Position numbers and translations under genes: made by a program. 64,000 nucleotides of DNA from assembly GCF_905147045.1 (NCBI RefSeq), contig NC_065917.1, positions 1,752,501 to 1,816,500 of the forward strand. The letters are read 5' to 3'. This document shows positions 33,401 to 41,506 of this stretch, one piece after another (positions within the stretch are counted from its first letter, which is position 1; the number at the start of each line of letters is the position of its first letter). The DNA comes from Nymphalis io. Taxonomy: Eukaryota; Arthropoda; Insecta; Lepidoptera; Nymphalidae. The notes below the pieces were generated by a model. It was not told where the DNA came from, ran no database searches, and saw nothing but the letters and a program-made list of their open reading frames with translations.

Positions 33401-36400
33401 ATTGAATATTTTTTATATATTCATAAGATTCACAAAGTCTATTCTTTATATAATTTACTTACTCTGAAATATTTCTGCTCCTGCGCGTCTAGTGCCGCTG
33501 GAGTCATGCTGAAGTCCCATGGAGGTCGCTTCGGGAATGACAACTCCTTCGGGAAATAGTCAGTCGGATCTATTTCCATCTCTTTCTCCGATACGGTGTT
33601 GAGAGCTTTTCTGTGAACGGATATTAAGAATCATAATATGTATACATATATAGCTTATGAGCTTATGACGAGAGCTTTACTCAACCACGACATGGAGCAA
33701 AGGGTGTGTTGAAACGATCTCTTAGCCTCTCCAGTCCGTGTCGAAGACGACCATTTCATGTGTTTTTTGGTTAACAATAGCACATAACAGAGTCCCGAGG
33801 ACCTGGGCCTGTCATAGATTTCCAGTGCGTTAAAAGAATAACGATGGCAGTGGTTTGCTCATAACGCAGAGCCTGTGTTTCTTGGTTCAAACCTTGGGAC
33901 AAATCAAATATGACTTTATCTGACGAATAATTTCCTTATAAAAGTTGGCAGTCCTCGGAGAGCACGTAAAGTCCTGCGCCTGAACACTCTCTGGTCTTTT
34001 TTTTTATACAGAATAGGAAGGTAGACGAGCATGTGGGCCACCTGATGGTAAGTGGTCACCATACGCCCTTAGACAATGGCATTGTAAGAAATGTCAACCA
34101 TCCCTTATAGCCAATGCGCCACCAGCCTTGGGAACTAAGATTTTATGTCCCTTGTGCCTGTAATTACACTGGCTCACTCACCCTTCAAACCGGAACACAA
34201 CAATATCAAGTATTGCTGTTTTGCGGTAGAATATCTGATGAGTGGGTGGTACCTACCCAGAATTGCTTGCACAAAGCCCTACCACCAGTGAAAAATTGGA
34301 AAAAAAGGTCTTGTACCATTATCGTCCCATCGGAATTTGGAGTGGACATAACAATACTTCAAGCCACAAAAGCCATACATATTGTAATTAAATATCAAAT
34401 AATAATAAGAGATACACCAAAAACAATGCGGCCAATTCGCGTTCGTTCGAAATCGTAACCATTTTTATTTACGCATAAGAAGCCATAGTTGGTCTAGACC
34501 AACTACTGGAATGAAACATGTCACTAGATATTATAAAACAAAATGACGAGTCCGTCTGTCTGTATGACCGCGATAAACTCAAAAACTACAGAACTGACAT
34601 CCATACGGTTTCCACCATTAAACTGAGTATTTCATGAGGAAGGTTTAGGTGTATAGTTCATTACGGTTTCGGTTAAATTCGTTGAAATATGACGATGATT
34701 GTTGAAGATGTCGGAAAAATTCATTCCAACTGGGAGTTTTACTGGAATGCGCCGCCTAAACCGCGATTTATAATAATATGTATTAGTATGATAATAATAA
34801 TAATAATATCTTGGGAAATTATTCACGCACGGCCATCTGATCCCAAACTAAGCAGAGCTTGTACTAGGGAAACCAGACAACTGATATAATACATATACTA
34901 TTTTTCTTTTGTAAATGCATACTTATACAGATAATTACACCCAGACTCAGGACAAAGAGACATGTTCGTGCACACAAATGTCTGGCCTGGGTGGGAATCG
35001 AACCCAGAACCTTCGGCGTGAAAGGCAAGTATCCAACCAACCACACCAACCGGCTCGTATAAGCCCAGATAGCTGCGATTACATAGAATCTACTTACAGT
35101 GCGTCTTCTTTCTTCAGCTTGAGTTCTTCATCCGTTTCCCGGTAGAATTTGAGGGCGTATCTGTTCGCATCACCGCGACCCCTGGACCGGTTCGGTTGGT
35201 AGTTGACTGAGACCACATCATAGGAATTCGTGCCCGATGATGCTGTAAGTTAATATTTCATAATATCACATTTTTCGTAGTCTATATCAATGAAAGGAAA
35301 AAAGATATATAGAAAAAATACCAAGTACTGCTGTTTAGCGGTAGAATATCTGATGAGTGGGTGGTACCAAACCAAACAAGCTTGTACAAAGCCCTACCAC
35401 CAGTAAAAGTATAACGTGCGCCAATGATACTGGTGGTAGAGCTTTGTGCAAGCTCGTCTGGGTAGGTACCACCCACTCATCAGATATTCTACCGCAAAAC
35501 AGCAATACTTGATATTGTTGTGTTCCGGTTTGAAGAGTGAGTGAGCCAGTGTAATTACAGGCACAAGGGACATAAAATCTTAGTTCCCAAGGTTGGTGGC
35601 GCATTGGATATGTAAGCGATGGTTGACATTTCTTACAATGCCAATGTCTAAGAGCGTTGGTGACCACTTACCATCAGGTGGCCCATATGCTCGTCCGCCT
35701 TCCTATTCTATAAAAAAAAAAAAAAAATGATATTGTGTCAATTCTATGTCATTGTTGATAATATTTCTTCATGCCTCCTGTGGTTGGTTAATAAAATATG
35801 GCTAAGGGTCTGCTTTTATGAGTAATCCTGTGTCTGGATGCTCCTATTATTTCATAAAAAACCACAAAATAGAGGTCCGGTAACAATTTTTTGTGATGTC
35901 CGATAATGACCATGAAGACATTAAAATCACATTGAAACAAATTAAAGATAATATTTCGCCCAGACAATCGGAATTGCGATTCAAAGGGGAAATGCTGCTA
36001 GCAATCTTGCCACCGTTTCACATGGTCACGATTTGTACAGTAATTTGTATTTATTTAAGGCTTTAATGAAAATACATGGAAAAAAAAAGATATTTTTTAT
36101 ATTTATATGTGTTTACAGTAACAGCCTGTGAATGTCCCACTGCTGGGCTAAGGCCTCCTCTCCCTTTTTGAGAAGAAGGTTTGGAGCTTATTCCACCACG
36201 CTGCTCCAATGCGGGTTGGTGGAATACACATGTGGCAGAATTTCAGGGAAATTAGGCACATGCAGGTTTCCTCACAATGTTTTCCTTTACCATCAAGCAT
36301 GATATGAATTATAATCACAAATTAAGCACATGAAAATTCAGTGGTGCTTGCCAGGGATTGAACCCATGACCATCGGTTAAAATTCACATGTTCTTACCAC

Positions 36401-36546
36401 TGGGCCATCTCGGCTACAATATGTGCCTGTAAGCATGGAATAATCAACTCACTGGTCATAAGCAAGGTCTTGTTTTGCTTCTTTTCTTGTAACTGCTGTT
36501 TCTTAGCCTTCCCGCTGAATGGTGTTTTACGCCGAGCTTGCGGCAT
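24484..36546 (-). CDS. GNL1: guanine nucleotide-binding protein-like 1 (GNL1), 11 coding exons
   Basis: GTPase of the circularly permuted YlqF/GNL family, 551 aa. Exons (minus, in order): 36453-36546, 35098-35242, 33463-33610, 31401-31541, 30129-30339, 29519-29692, 27423-27625, 26840-26955, 26191-26325, 25702-25799, 24484-24674. All junctions are GT-AG and in phase, total 1656 nt. Motifs appear in permuted order: G4 NKID (about residue 201), G5-like FTSCP, G1 GQPNVGKSS (about 333), SRTPGH (G2 region), G3 DCPG (about 376). The N-terminus is Lys/Gln-rich and nuclear-signal-like (RRKTPFSGKAKKQQ). The last exon is acidic and Ser/Asp-rich, as in vertebrate GNL1. The SYFELNLETWRQLWRVLEM block is strongly conserved. 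Relatives act in ribosome biogenesis or the nucleolus; GNL1's own role is less clear. The start is the first ATG in exon 1. Introns are packed with rep-A, -B, -C and -D copies. Confidence 0.95.
24713..25004 (-). repeat. rep-B SINE in GNL1 intron 10
   Basis: Full-length minus-strand copy. It ends at CCACTGGGC, where a rep-A-like fragment (25015-25210) takes over. Confidence 0.8.
25015..25320. repeat. decayed rep-A fragments
   Basis: Two diverged rep-A pieces in opposite orientation (about 25015-25210 minus, 25225-25320 plus). Confidence 0.55.
25470..25692 (+). repeat. rep-A element with poly(A), next to GNL1 exon 10
   Basis: 3' two thirds of rep-A. Its poly(A) ends only 10 bp from the splice donor of GNL1 exon 10 (25702), on the opposite strand, so the intron begins almost directly with the element. 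Confidence 0.8.
25835..26180. other. GNL1 intron 9, no feature
   Basis: Contains a poly(C) run (about 25838-25849) and otherwise AT-rich sequence. Confidence 0.5.
26353..26646 (-). repeat. rep-A element in GNL1 intron 8
   Basis: Full-length minus-strand copy, close to the family consensus, preceded by an (ATA)n tract. Confidence 0.8.
26985..27345 (-). repeat. rep-D SINE in GNL1 intron 7
   Basis: Near full-length minus-strand copy with an (AAT)n tail at the left (26976-26992) and a decayed head at the right. Confidence 0.75.
28297..28581 (-). repeat. rep-A element in GNL1 intron 6
   Basis: Full-length minus-strand copy with a short deletion after CATTGTAAGAA. Confidence 0.8.
28671..28804 (-). 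mobile_element. jockey-like LINE 3' tail
   Basis: Minus-strand copy of the last 130 bp of the LINE at 17630-20348, including the CCACCTGATGGTAAGTGG hairpin. Confidence 0.8.
28915..29188 (+). repeat. rep-C SINE in GNL1 intron 6
   Basis: Near-consensus full-length copy: complete head with GGTTCGATTCC and an (ATT)n tail. Confidence 0.85.
29428..29492 (+). repeat. 10-11-bp tandem repeat beside GNL1 exon 6
   Basis: Six or more units of CGAGCAACAG with small changes, ending 27 bp from the exon 6 donor (29519). Confidence 0.8.
29905..30092 (+). repeat. 20-bp minisatellite in GNL1 intron 5
   Basis: At least eight units of about 20 bp (consensus TATCCTAGACTGTCAGCTCC) with 1-4 differences per unit. 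More decayed units reach left to about 29780. It ends 36 bp from the exon 5 donor. Confidence 0.85.
30941..31055 (-). repeat. rep-A fragment
   Basis: Middle part of rep-A on the minus strand (CTTTGGAACTAAGATG to TAGAATATCTGAT), cut off by the following rep-D copy. Confidence 0.65.
31061..31361 (+). repeat. rep-D SINE, headless copy
   Basis: Body and (ATT)n tail of rep-D. The tRNA-like head is missing. It ends 40 bp from GNL1 exon 4. Confidence 0.75.
31746..32522 (-). repeat. rep-B SINE interrupted by a LINE tail
   Basis: SINE parts are 31746-31948 and 32437-32522. The sequence between is a separate plus-strand retroposon insertion. Confidence 0.8.
31949..32436 (+). mobile_element. LINE 3' end inserted into rep-B
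   Basis: Encodes a short LINE C-terminal peptide (VFNNIPKSLRELTLRLLRSK, then KKWLKDK and stop at about 32150). An AT-rich 3' UTR follows, with AATAAATG, (ATT)n and an A-rich end. It lies inside the GAAAATTCAG part of the SINE. Confidence 0.65.
32697..33250 (-). repeat. rep-A interrupted by a jockey-like LINE tail
   Basis: rep-A parts are 32697-32823 and about 33188-33250. The break falls in the GGAACTAAGATGTTATG block. Confidence 0.7.
32824..33187 (+). mobile_element. jockey-like LINE 3' tail in rep-A
   Basis: Copy of the last 340 bp of 17630-20348, starting CTCTGAGGAATTATTCTCT and ending in poly(A). AAGAT is repeated on both sides, which may be a short target duplication. Confidence 0.8.
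33920..34290. repeat. rep-D fragment followed by full rep-A
   Basis: 33920-33993 is a piece of rep-D body. 33994-34290 is a full-length minus-strand rep-A in GNL1 intron 2. Confidence 0.75.
34791..35058 (-). repeat. rep-C SINE in GNL1 intron 2
   Basis: Full-length minus-strand copy with an (AAT)n tail at the left. Its head ends 40 bp from GNL1 exon 2. Confidence 0.8.
35314..35716. repeat. rep-A inverted pair
   Basis: 35314-35404 is a minus-strand 5' fragment and 35428-35716 a full plus-strand copy with poly(A). The two could pair in the GNL1 pre-mRNA. Confidence 0.75.
36116..36415 (-). repeat. rep-B SINE in GNL1 intron 1
   Basis: Full-length minus-strand copy ending 37 bp from the donor of GNL1 exon 1. 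Confidence 0.85.
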
Positions 36547-37877
36547 TGTGATCTCACCTAGATGATGATGAAATAAAAACTGACATTAATAATATTATGT
36601 ATTATTTAAAGTATATACGTCAAACAACAATTTTTGTTTAACGGGATGATGAATTATAACTTCAAAAACTTATGCTAATTTTTCAGAATATTTTTTCACT
36701 TAAAATATAATTTAATTTTTACTATATAATAAAATTTAAATTTCATTCTTTTTATATCATCAAAACACGTTTAAGATTAAGCATAATATCAAGCCTATAA
36801 GCATTCAAGTGTAAGATTAAAAAAAAAAACAATATAAAAATAAACATTAATAATTATAATTGTTTTAAACCTATTTACATTTTTATTACTAAGAGTATTA
36901 TATTAATACTTTTGTTGGTTTCAACGTGTACTGAAAAAAAAAAAAGTAAATCATTTTAGTAAAACGTGGTTTACAGTTACGCGACAAGGCTTCAGTTCAA
37001 ACTACCGTTACATCAAGTTTAAAAACTAAAACAAACGCACTAAGAGATATAATTAATTATATGTTCCTTATAAAAAACAAACAATGCACAATTTTACCGT
37101 AATTTAACTAATGATTAACAGTTATACACGTTGATAATTCCAATTCATAAAACTTTCCATAGCCGCCATTTTAATTTGTATAAGGTTAATACATTTTCTA
37201 AGACTTACTTGTAGGCAGGAAATAATATATTTTTTCAATTACTTTCTGTATAAGACATTAGTTTTTAAGTTTTCTCGAAAAATCCAGGCTTCAGCCACCG
37301 GTATCAACAGAATAAGATAATATTGACATATGTCAAATGTCAATCAATATAGTGAACCATATGATTGTCATCAAATAATTCTTATAGGTAGAGATGATAG
37401 TGGCGTGAGCATTTATATATATATATGATGTCGATATATAACGTCGACGTTACAATGACTTTAAATGATTATATACAAATCAAAATTAAGAATAGCTAAT
37501 CTATAAATCACCGCTGTCATTTTGAATAATTGATAACAACGAAATATATAAAATATTTATTATGTCTCAGTGTTGCGCAGTTCCGTTTTGTTTCATGATT
37601 TCGTAAGATTGACTTTTTGTGTGATTCTGATTCATATCTTATCTTAACAACAGAAAATTAAAAGTCAATCAATTTTTCAAATACGAAATAATAAATAAGA
37701 TTAACAAAATACAATCTTTTAATATATATTTTAGCTAGGAAATAAAAATTTAGACTGGCAGCACTAAACATAACCTTAAAATTCTTAAATATGTCAACGT
37801 GACAGTTCAAATAAACAAATACACGAAAATTGACTAATAGTCCGGTATATTCAATTAATATTCAAATATAAACGAAA
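36547..37877. promoter_or_regulatory. shared upstream region of GNL1 and LSM4
   Basis: Repeat-poor 1.3 kb between two divergent start codons. GCCGCCATTTT at about 37163 is a full YY1/Pho site on the minus strand. A perfect donor-like GTAAGT (minus, 37203-37208) preceded by CTACAA suggests an untranslated first exon of GNL1 at about 37209-37300, spliced to the CATCTAG acceptor just above the ATG. Compact divergent housekeeping promoters are common, but the start sites here are inferred. Confidence 0.45.
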
Positions 37878-38294
37878 ATGCTTCCTCTATCGTTGTTACG
37901 GACAGCTCAAAACCATCCAATGTTAGTCGAATTGAAAAATGGCGAAACGTATAACGGTCATCTCGTTAGCTGTGATAATTGGATGAATATCAACTTGAGA
38001 GAAGTTATTTGTACGTCTAGAGACGGTGACAAGTTCTGGAGGATGCCAGAATGTTATATCCGAGGTAGCACGATAAAATACCTTAGAATACCAGATGAAG
38101 TTATTGACATGGTGAAAGAAGAAACGCAAGTGAAGGCCAGAGGACGCGGCGAGGTTAACAAAGGCAGAGGTGGACAGAATATGAGGTCTGGAAGAGGTGG
38201 TAGTCGTGGTGCGTTCGGAAATCGCGGAAGACCTGCGCCCTTAGCTCGCGGTGGCGGGAACACGGGTCGCCCACAGAATAAAAATAAAAAATGA
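37878..38294 (+). CDS. LSM4: U6 snRNA-associated Sm-like protein LSm4
   Basis: 138 aa, one exon, first ATG. Residues about 12-45 form Sm motif 1 (MLVELKNGETYNGHLVSCD, then MNINLREV), and 61-74 Sm motif 2 (CYIRGSTIKYLRIPDEV). Residues 90-138 are an Arg/Gly-rich tail with RGG-type repeats ending in Lys. LSm4 is part of the LSm2-8 ring that binds the U6 snRNA 3' end in the nucleus and of the LSm1-7 ring that promotes decapping in P-bodies. The length fits insect LSm4. It has no introns but lacks a trailing poly(A) or target duplication, so a functional gene is more likely than a processed copy. It lies head-to-head with GNL1. Confidence 0.95.
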   Translation: MLPLSLLRTAQNHPMLVELKNGETYNGHLVSCDNWMNINLREVICTSRDGDKFWRMPECYIRGSTIKYLRIPDEVIDMVKEETQVKARGRGEVNKGRGGQNMRSGRGGSRGAFGNRGRPAPLARGGGNTGRPQNKNKK

Positions 38295-38450
38295 TTTTGC
38301 TTTAGGTTCTTTTTGATGTAAATTAAATTAAGTATTTCTAAGAATAATGTTTGTTTTATTATCATATGAAAACTAAAAAGCGATATACATATTATAACTT
38401 CAAATAATTTTACTATTATAGAATATCAACTCAATGACTGCAAACAACTC

Positions 38451-38585
38451 TTACTTATAATGCTGTTCAGCTGTTAATTAGATAAACAATGCTGTCTTCT
38501 CCTTTCAAATGTCAAACCAATAAGGACAGTAAGGGAGATATCAGTGTTTAACTAAACAATTGCCAAGTAATGTTTATAAGTAAGG
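38451..38585 (-). mobile_element. rep-F MITE, best-preserved copy
   Basis: Begins CTTACTTATAATGC and ends GTTTATAAGTAAGG, showing the terminal inverted repeats of the family. It lies 0.15 kb past LSM4. Confidence 0.7.
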
Positions 38586-38599
38586 CTGAATAAGCATTT

Positions 38600-39300
38600 G
38601 TTTGGGGTTACCCGGTAATACTTTTAAAATAAAACTATTGAATATGTCAGCTGTACATAGCAGTCAGATAGTTTATTGTTCTCTCTCATTTTTAATAGCC
38701 TTATTAAGTACTTACAGAAATAAATAACAATTGCGAGATTTCAAAGACAAATAGCCATCTATTAATGAAAAAGAAAACTAAAATAATTTTCAGCATAATG
38801 TAATTTTATCTTAAACATATTTGAATTGGTTGTTATTGCCTTTGCCTTAAACAATTTTAACCACATAACCAACTTAATGCTCACCTTTGTTTCTTTTAAA
38901 AATAACTTTTTTTTTAAGCACTACTCGATTTTAGTCAATGTCAATTTTGACAATAAATTGAAATAGCCGCTCACAAATACAATTTTAATTATAATATTAG
39001 ATACTACATTTGTTGTATAAGCTCTTTAAAACCAGTTTAAGTTCAGTAAACTTCGGTAACAATGTCTGAGAAATTATATGTACTAAATGAAATCAAATTA
39101 TACTTTATTCAATAAGGCTCTTGTAACTTATAAATCATTTTACAAGATTTAATTTATAGCTACAAACTTAAATTTAAATTCTATTAAAAGACTCATTAAA
39201 GTGAACCAAGTCCAATAAGATTGACAAATGATTGGTCTTATTCTAGAATTCTTTTTTTTTTTTTTTATTTAGCTTTTTGTATTACACTTATTATAATTGA
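38600..39300. other. non-coding spacer
   Basis: AT-rich. A retroposon-like TATACTTTATTC segment (about 39085-39150) is shared with 8790-8850. Nothing else is recognised. Confidence 0.45.
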
Positions 39301-39675
39301 TACTCAGTGACAATTTGTTTTATTTTTATATTATAGGTAGGTGGACGGGCTAATGTACCGGCCGATAAGAGGTCACCCCTCACCACTACTCATAGACTTC
39401 ACATAGAATTATCCGTATATTGAAGCGAGCTTCGCGACAAAATATTTTAGTTCTAAAAAAAGTAAAAACACAATAAAATAAAGTATTCGAAAAGTAAATG
39501 TTTATTAAAATCACACAAATGTTTATAAAAATAAAGGTATAAAATAAGTATTCAATTATATAAGTATAATTTGCCGCGGACCTAAATCCAACTTCGGAAA
39601 TTTGTTTCCACAGATAACATATTTAGAAATCTGACAGTTTGAGCGTTCCTTGTCTATAGTTTAGGATTATGCGCT

Positions 39676-39752
39676 CTAGAATATTCCATGAACCACTGGT
39701 TCGCGTTTTCGACGTAATTTTTGGATTTCATTAGAATTCAAAACTTGTAAAT
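39676..39752 (-). other. possible small terminal exon, unassigned
   Basis: Minus-strand frame LQVLNSNEIQKLRRKREP then VVHGIF and stop, after a candidate acceptor CGCAACAG|. An AATAAA lies about 180 bp downstream (near 39500). No upstream exon could be found, and a rep-A fragment sits directly upstream, so this may be a remnant or chance. Confidence 0.2.
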
Positions 39753-39973
39753 CTGTTGCGACTTGCAAATGTCACAAAGCCCTACCACCGAGTAAAAGTG
39801 AACCTGTTTATGTGTACACTATAATGAGTTTTTCCTGCACAGTTGGCTAGTCTGCATTGATTAGCCATTGCCGAAATCCGCTAATACTTCTGTGGCTTGG
39901 TGCTAAAGGCATCAATATCAACAATCCTTACATTTGTTAATGAGAATGCGAATAATAAACAAACGTTTAATCG

Positions 39974-40530
39974 GTGGTAGGACTTTGCAAGCCCCTCTGA
40001 GTAGGTACCAACTATTCATCACATATCAACCGCTAAAAAGCAATATTTAGTATTGTTGTGTTCCGGTTTAAAGGGCGATAAGCCATCAGTTTCCAAGATT
40101 GGTGTCGCGTTAAATATTAACCATTTCTTACAGCGCCATGTCGATGGGCGATGGTGACCTTTTACCACCCTAAAATATGCCTTATTTGCAAAATATTATT
40201 TGTATTAGTAATATTAGTAATGGCTTACTAATTTAATATCTACTGGTTGTGGAGCTTTGTGCAAGGTCGTCTGGGTAGGTACCACCCACCCATCAGATAT
40301 TCTACCGCAAAACAGCAGTTCTTGGTTTTGTTGTGTTCCAGTTTGAAGGGTGAGTGAGCCAGTGTAATTACAGGCACAAGGGACATAACATCTTAGTTCC
40401 CAAGGTTGGCGGCGCATTGGTGATGTAAGCGATGATAAACATTTCTTACAATCCCAATGTCTAAGGGCGTGACCACTTACCATCAGGTGGTCCATATGCT
40501 CGTCCGCCTTCCTATTCTATAAAAAAAAAG
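39974..40530 (+). repeat. two rep-A copies in the same orientation
   Basis: 39974-40170 is diverged and lacks its 3' end. 40238-40530 is near full length with poly(A). Confidence 0.7.
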
Positions 40531-40855
40531 TGATTTGACAAATGTCAGAGTTTTATTTGAGAATTACATTTTACTAAAAAAATGTACTTTGGTCATTTTA
40601 GCACCAATATTGCTATTCTGTAAAAACAAACTCAAAACACACCAAAGATAACGGTCGTGAAATGTCAGAACGTGACAAGCGATATTGACCACAATAATTA
40701 TAATATTTCAATAACACACGCATCAAAATAGTATATCAACATAATTCGGTTGACAACATTTCACGGGCGAGTGAAGTGAGTTCTTACAGATTAGCACTGT
40801 ATATCACAGAATTGTAAATTAAAAATACTTACATATAATTAATAATAAGTATATA
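40531..40855. other. non-coding spacer
   Basis: AT-rich. No feature found. Confidence 0.5.
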
Positions 40856-40857
40856 TG

Positions 40858-41345
40858 TCCCACCCAGGACAGATATTTGTGTGCTCATATGAACATGTCT
40901 GTTTGTCCTGAGTCTGGGTGTAATTATCTATATAAGTATGTATTTACAAAAGAAAAGTAGTATATGTAGTATATCAGTTGTCTAGTTTCCATAGTACGAG
41001 CTCTGCTTAGTTTGTGTTAAGCTCAACGCTAGGACCAACGCGTATATAATTTAGAATAACCTAATATTTATTTAAGTTAATTATAAATTTTGTTTCAATG
41101 TTATTTAATTTCGAGATATTATTTTTTTTACAACTACCAACATTAAAAATAATTAGATTTTGGTATAAATAGCGATGTATTTACAATGAACGATTATATT
41201 TATTGTTGAACTTAAGCAGGGTAACTCTGCCTGTTTAATAAATATTGTTTATAACCACACAACACTTCTTTCGCTATCCTGGCCCACCTTCCGTTTCATT
41301 TGGAATCAGATGGCCGTGTGTGAAAAATATCCCAGGATGTTATTA
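40858..41345 (+). repeat. rep-C SINE split by a solo LTR
   Basis: SINE parts are 40858-41014 and 41299-41345. The head is missing. Removing the insertion restores the family sequence TTAGTTTGGGATCAG (with one difference). Confidence 0.8.
41015..41298 (+). mobile_element. solo LTR, 284 bp
   Basis: Begins TGTTAAGCTC and ends CCGTTTCA, so it has TG...CA termini. A 4-bp direct repeat TTTG flanks it (41011-41014 and 41299-41302). Inside are a TATA-type box (GGTATAAATAGCG near 41161) and AATAAA (near 41241) in LTR-like order. A 4-bp duplication is typical of Gypsy-type integrases. No internal coding region is present, as expected after LTR-LTR recombination. Confidence 0.75.
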
Positions 41346-41506
41346 TATACGAAATATTATATGCGAATAAATATTAATGCAATGCAAAGAAAATTAATTG
41401 TAGATTCATTTATGTTTTGAATTTAACACATTAAATCGATTTCACAGTCAATTTCAAGTAACATAATCCTTTAGAATAGATAATAAGCAATTTATTAATG
41501 AAATAT

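Noticed and set aside
41014..41300. Host promoter upstream of the RTE LINE (TATA box)
   Set aside because: The TATA box and AATAAA are inside a segment with LTR termini and a 4-bp duplication that interrupts a SINE, so a solo LTR explains it better.
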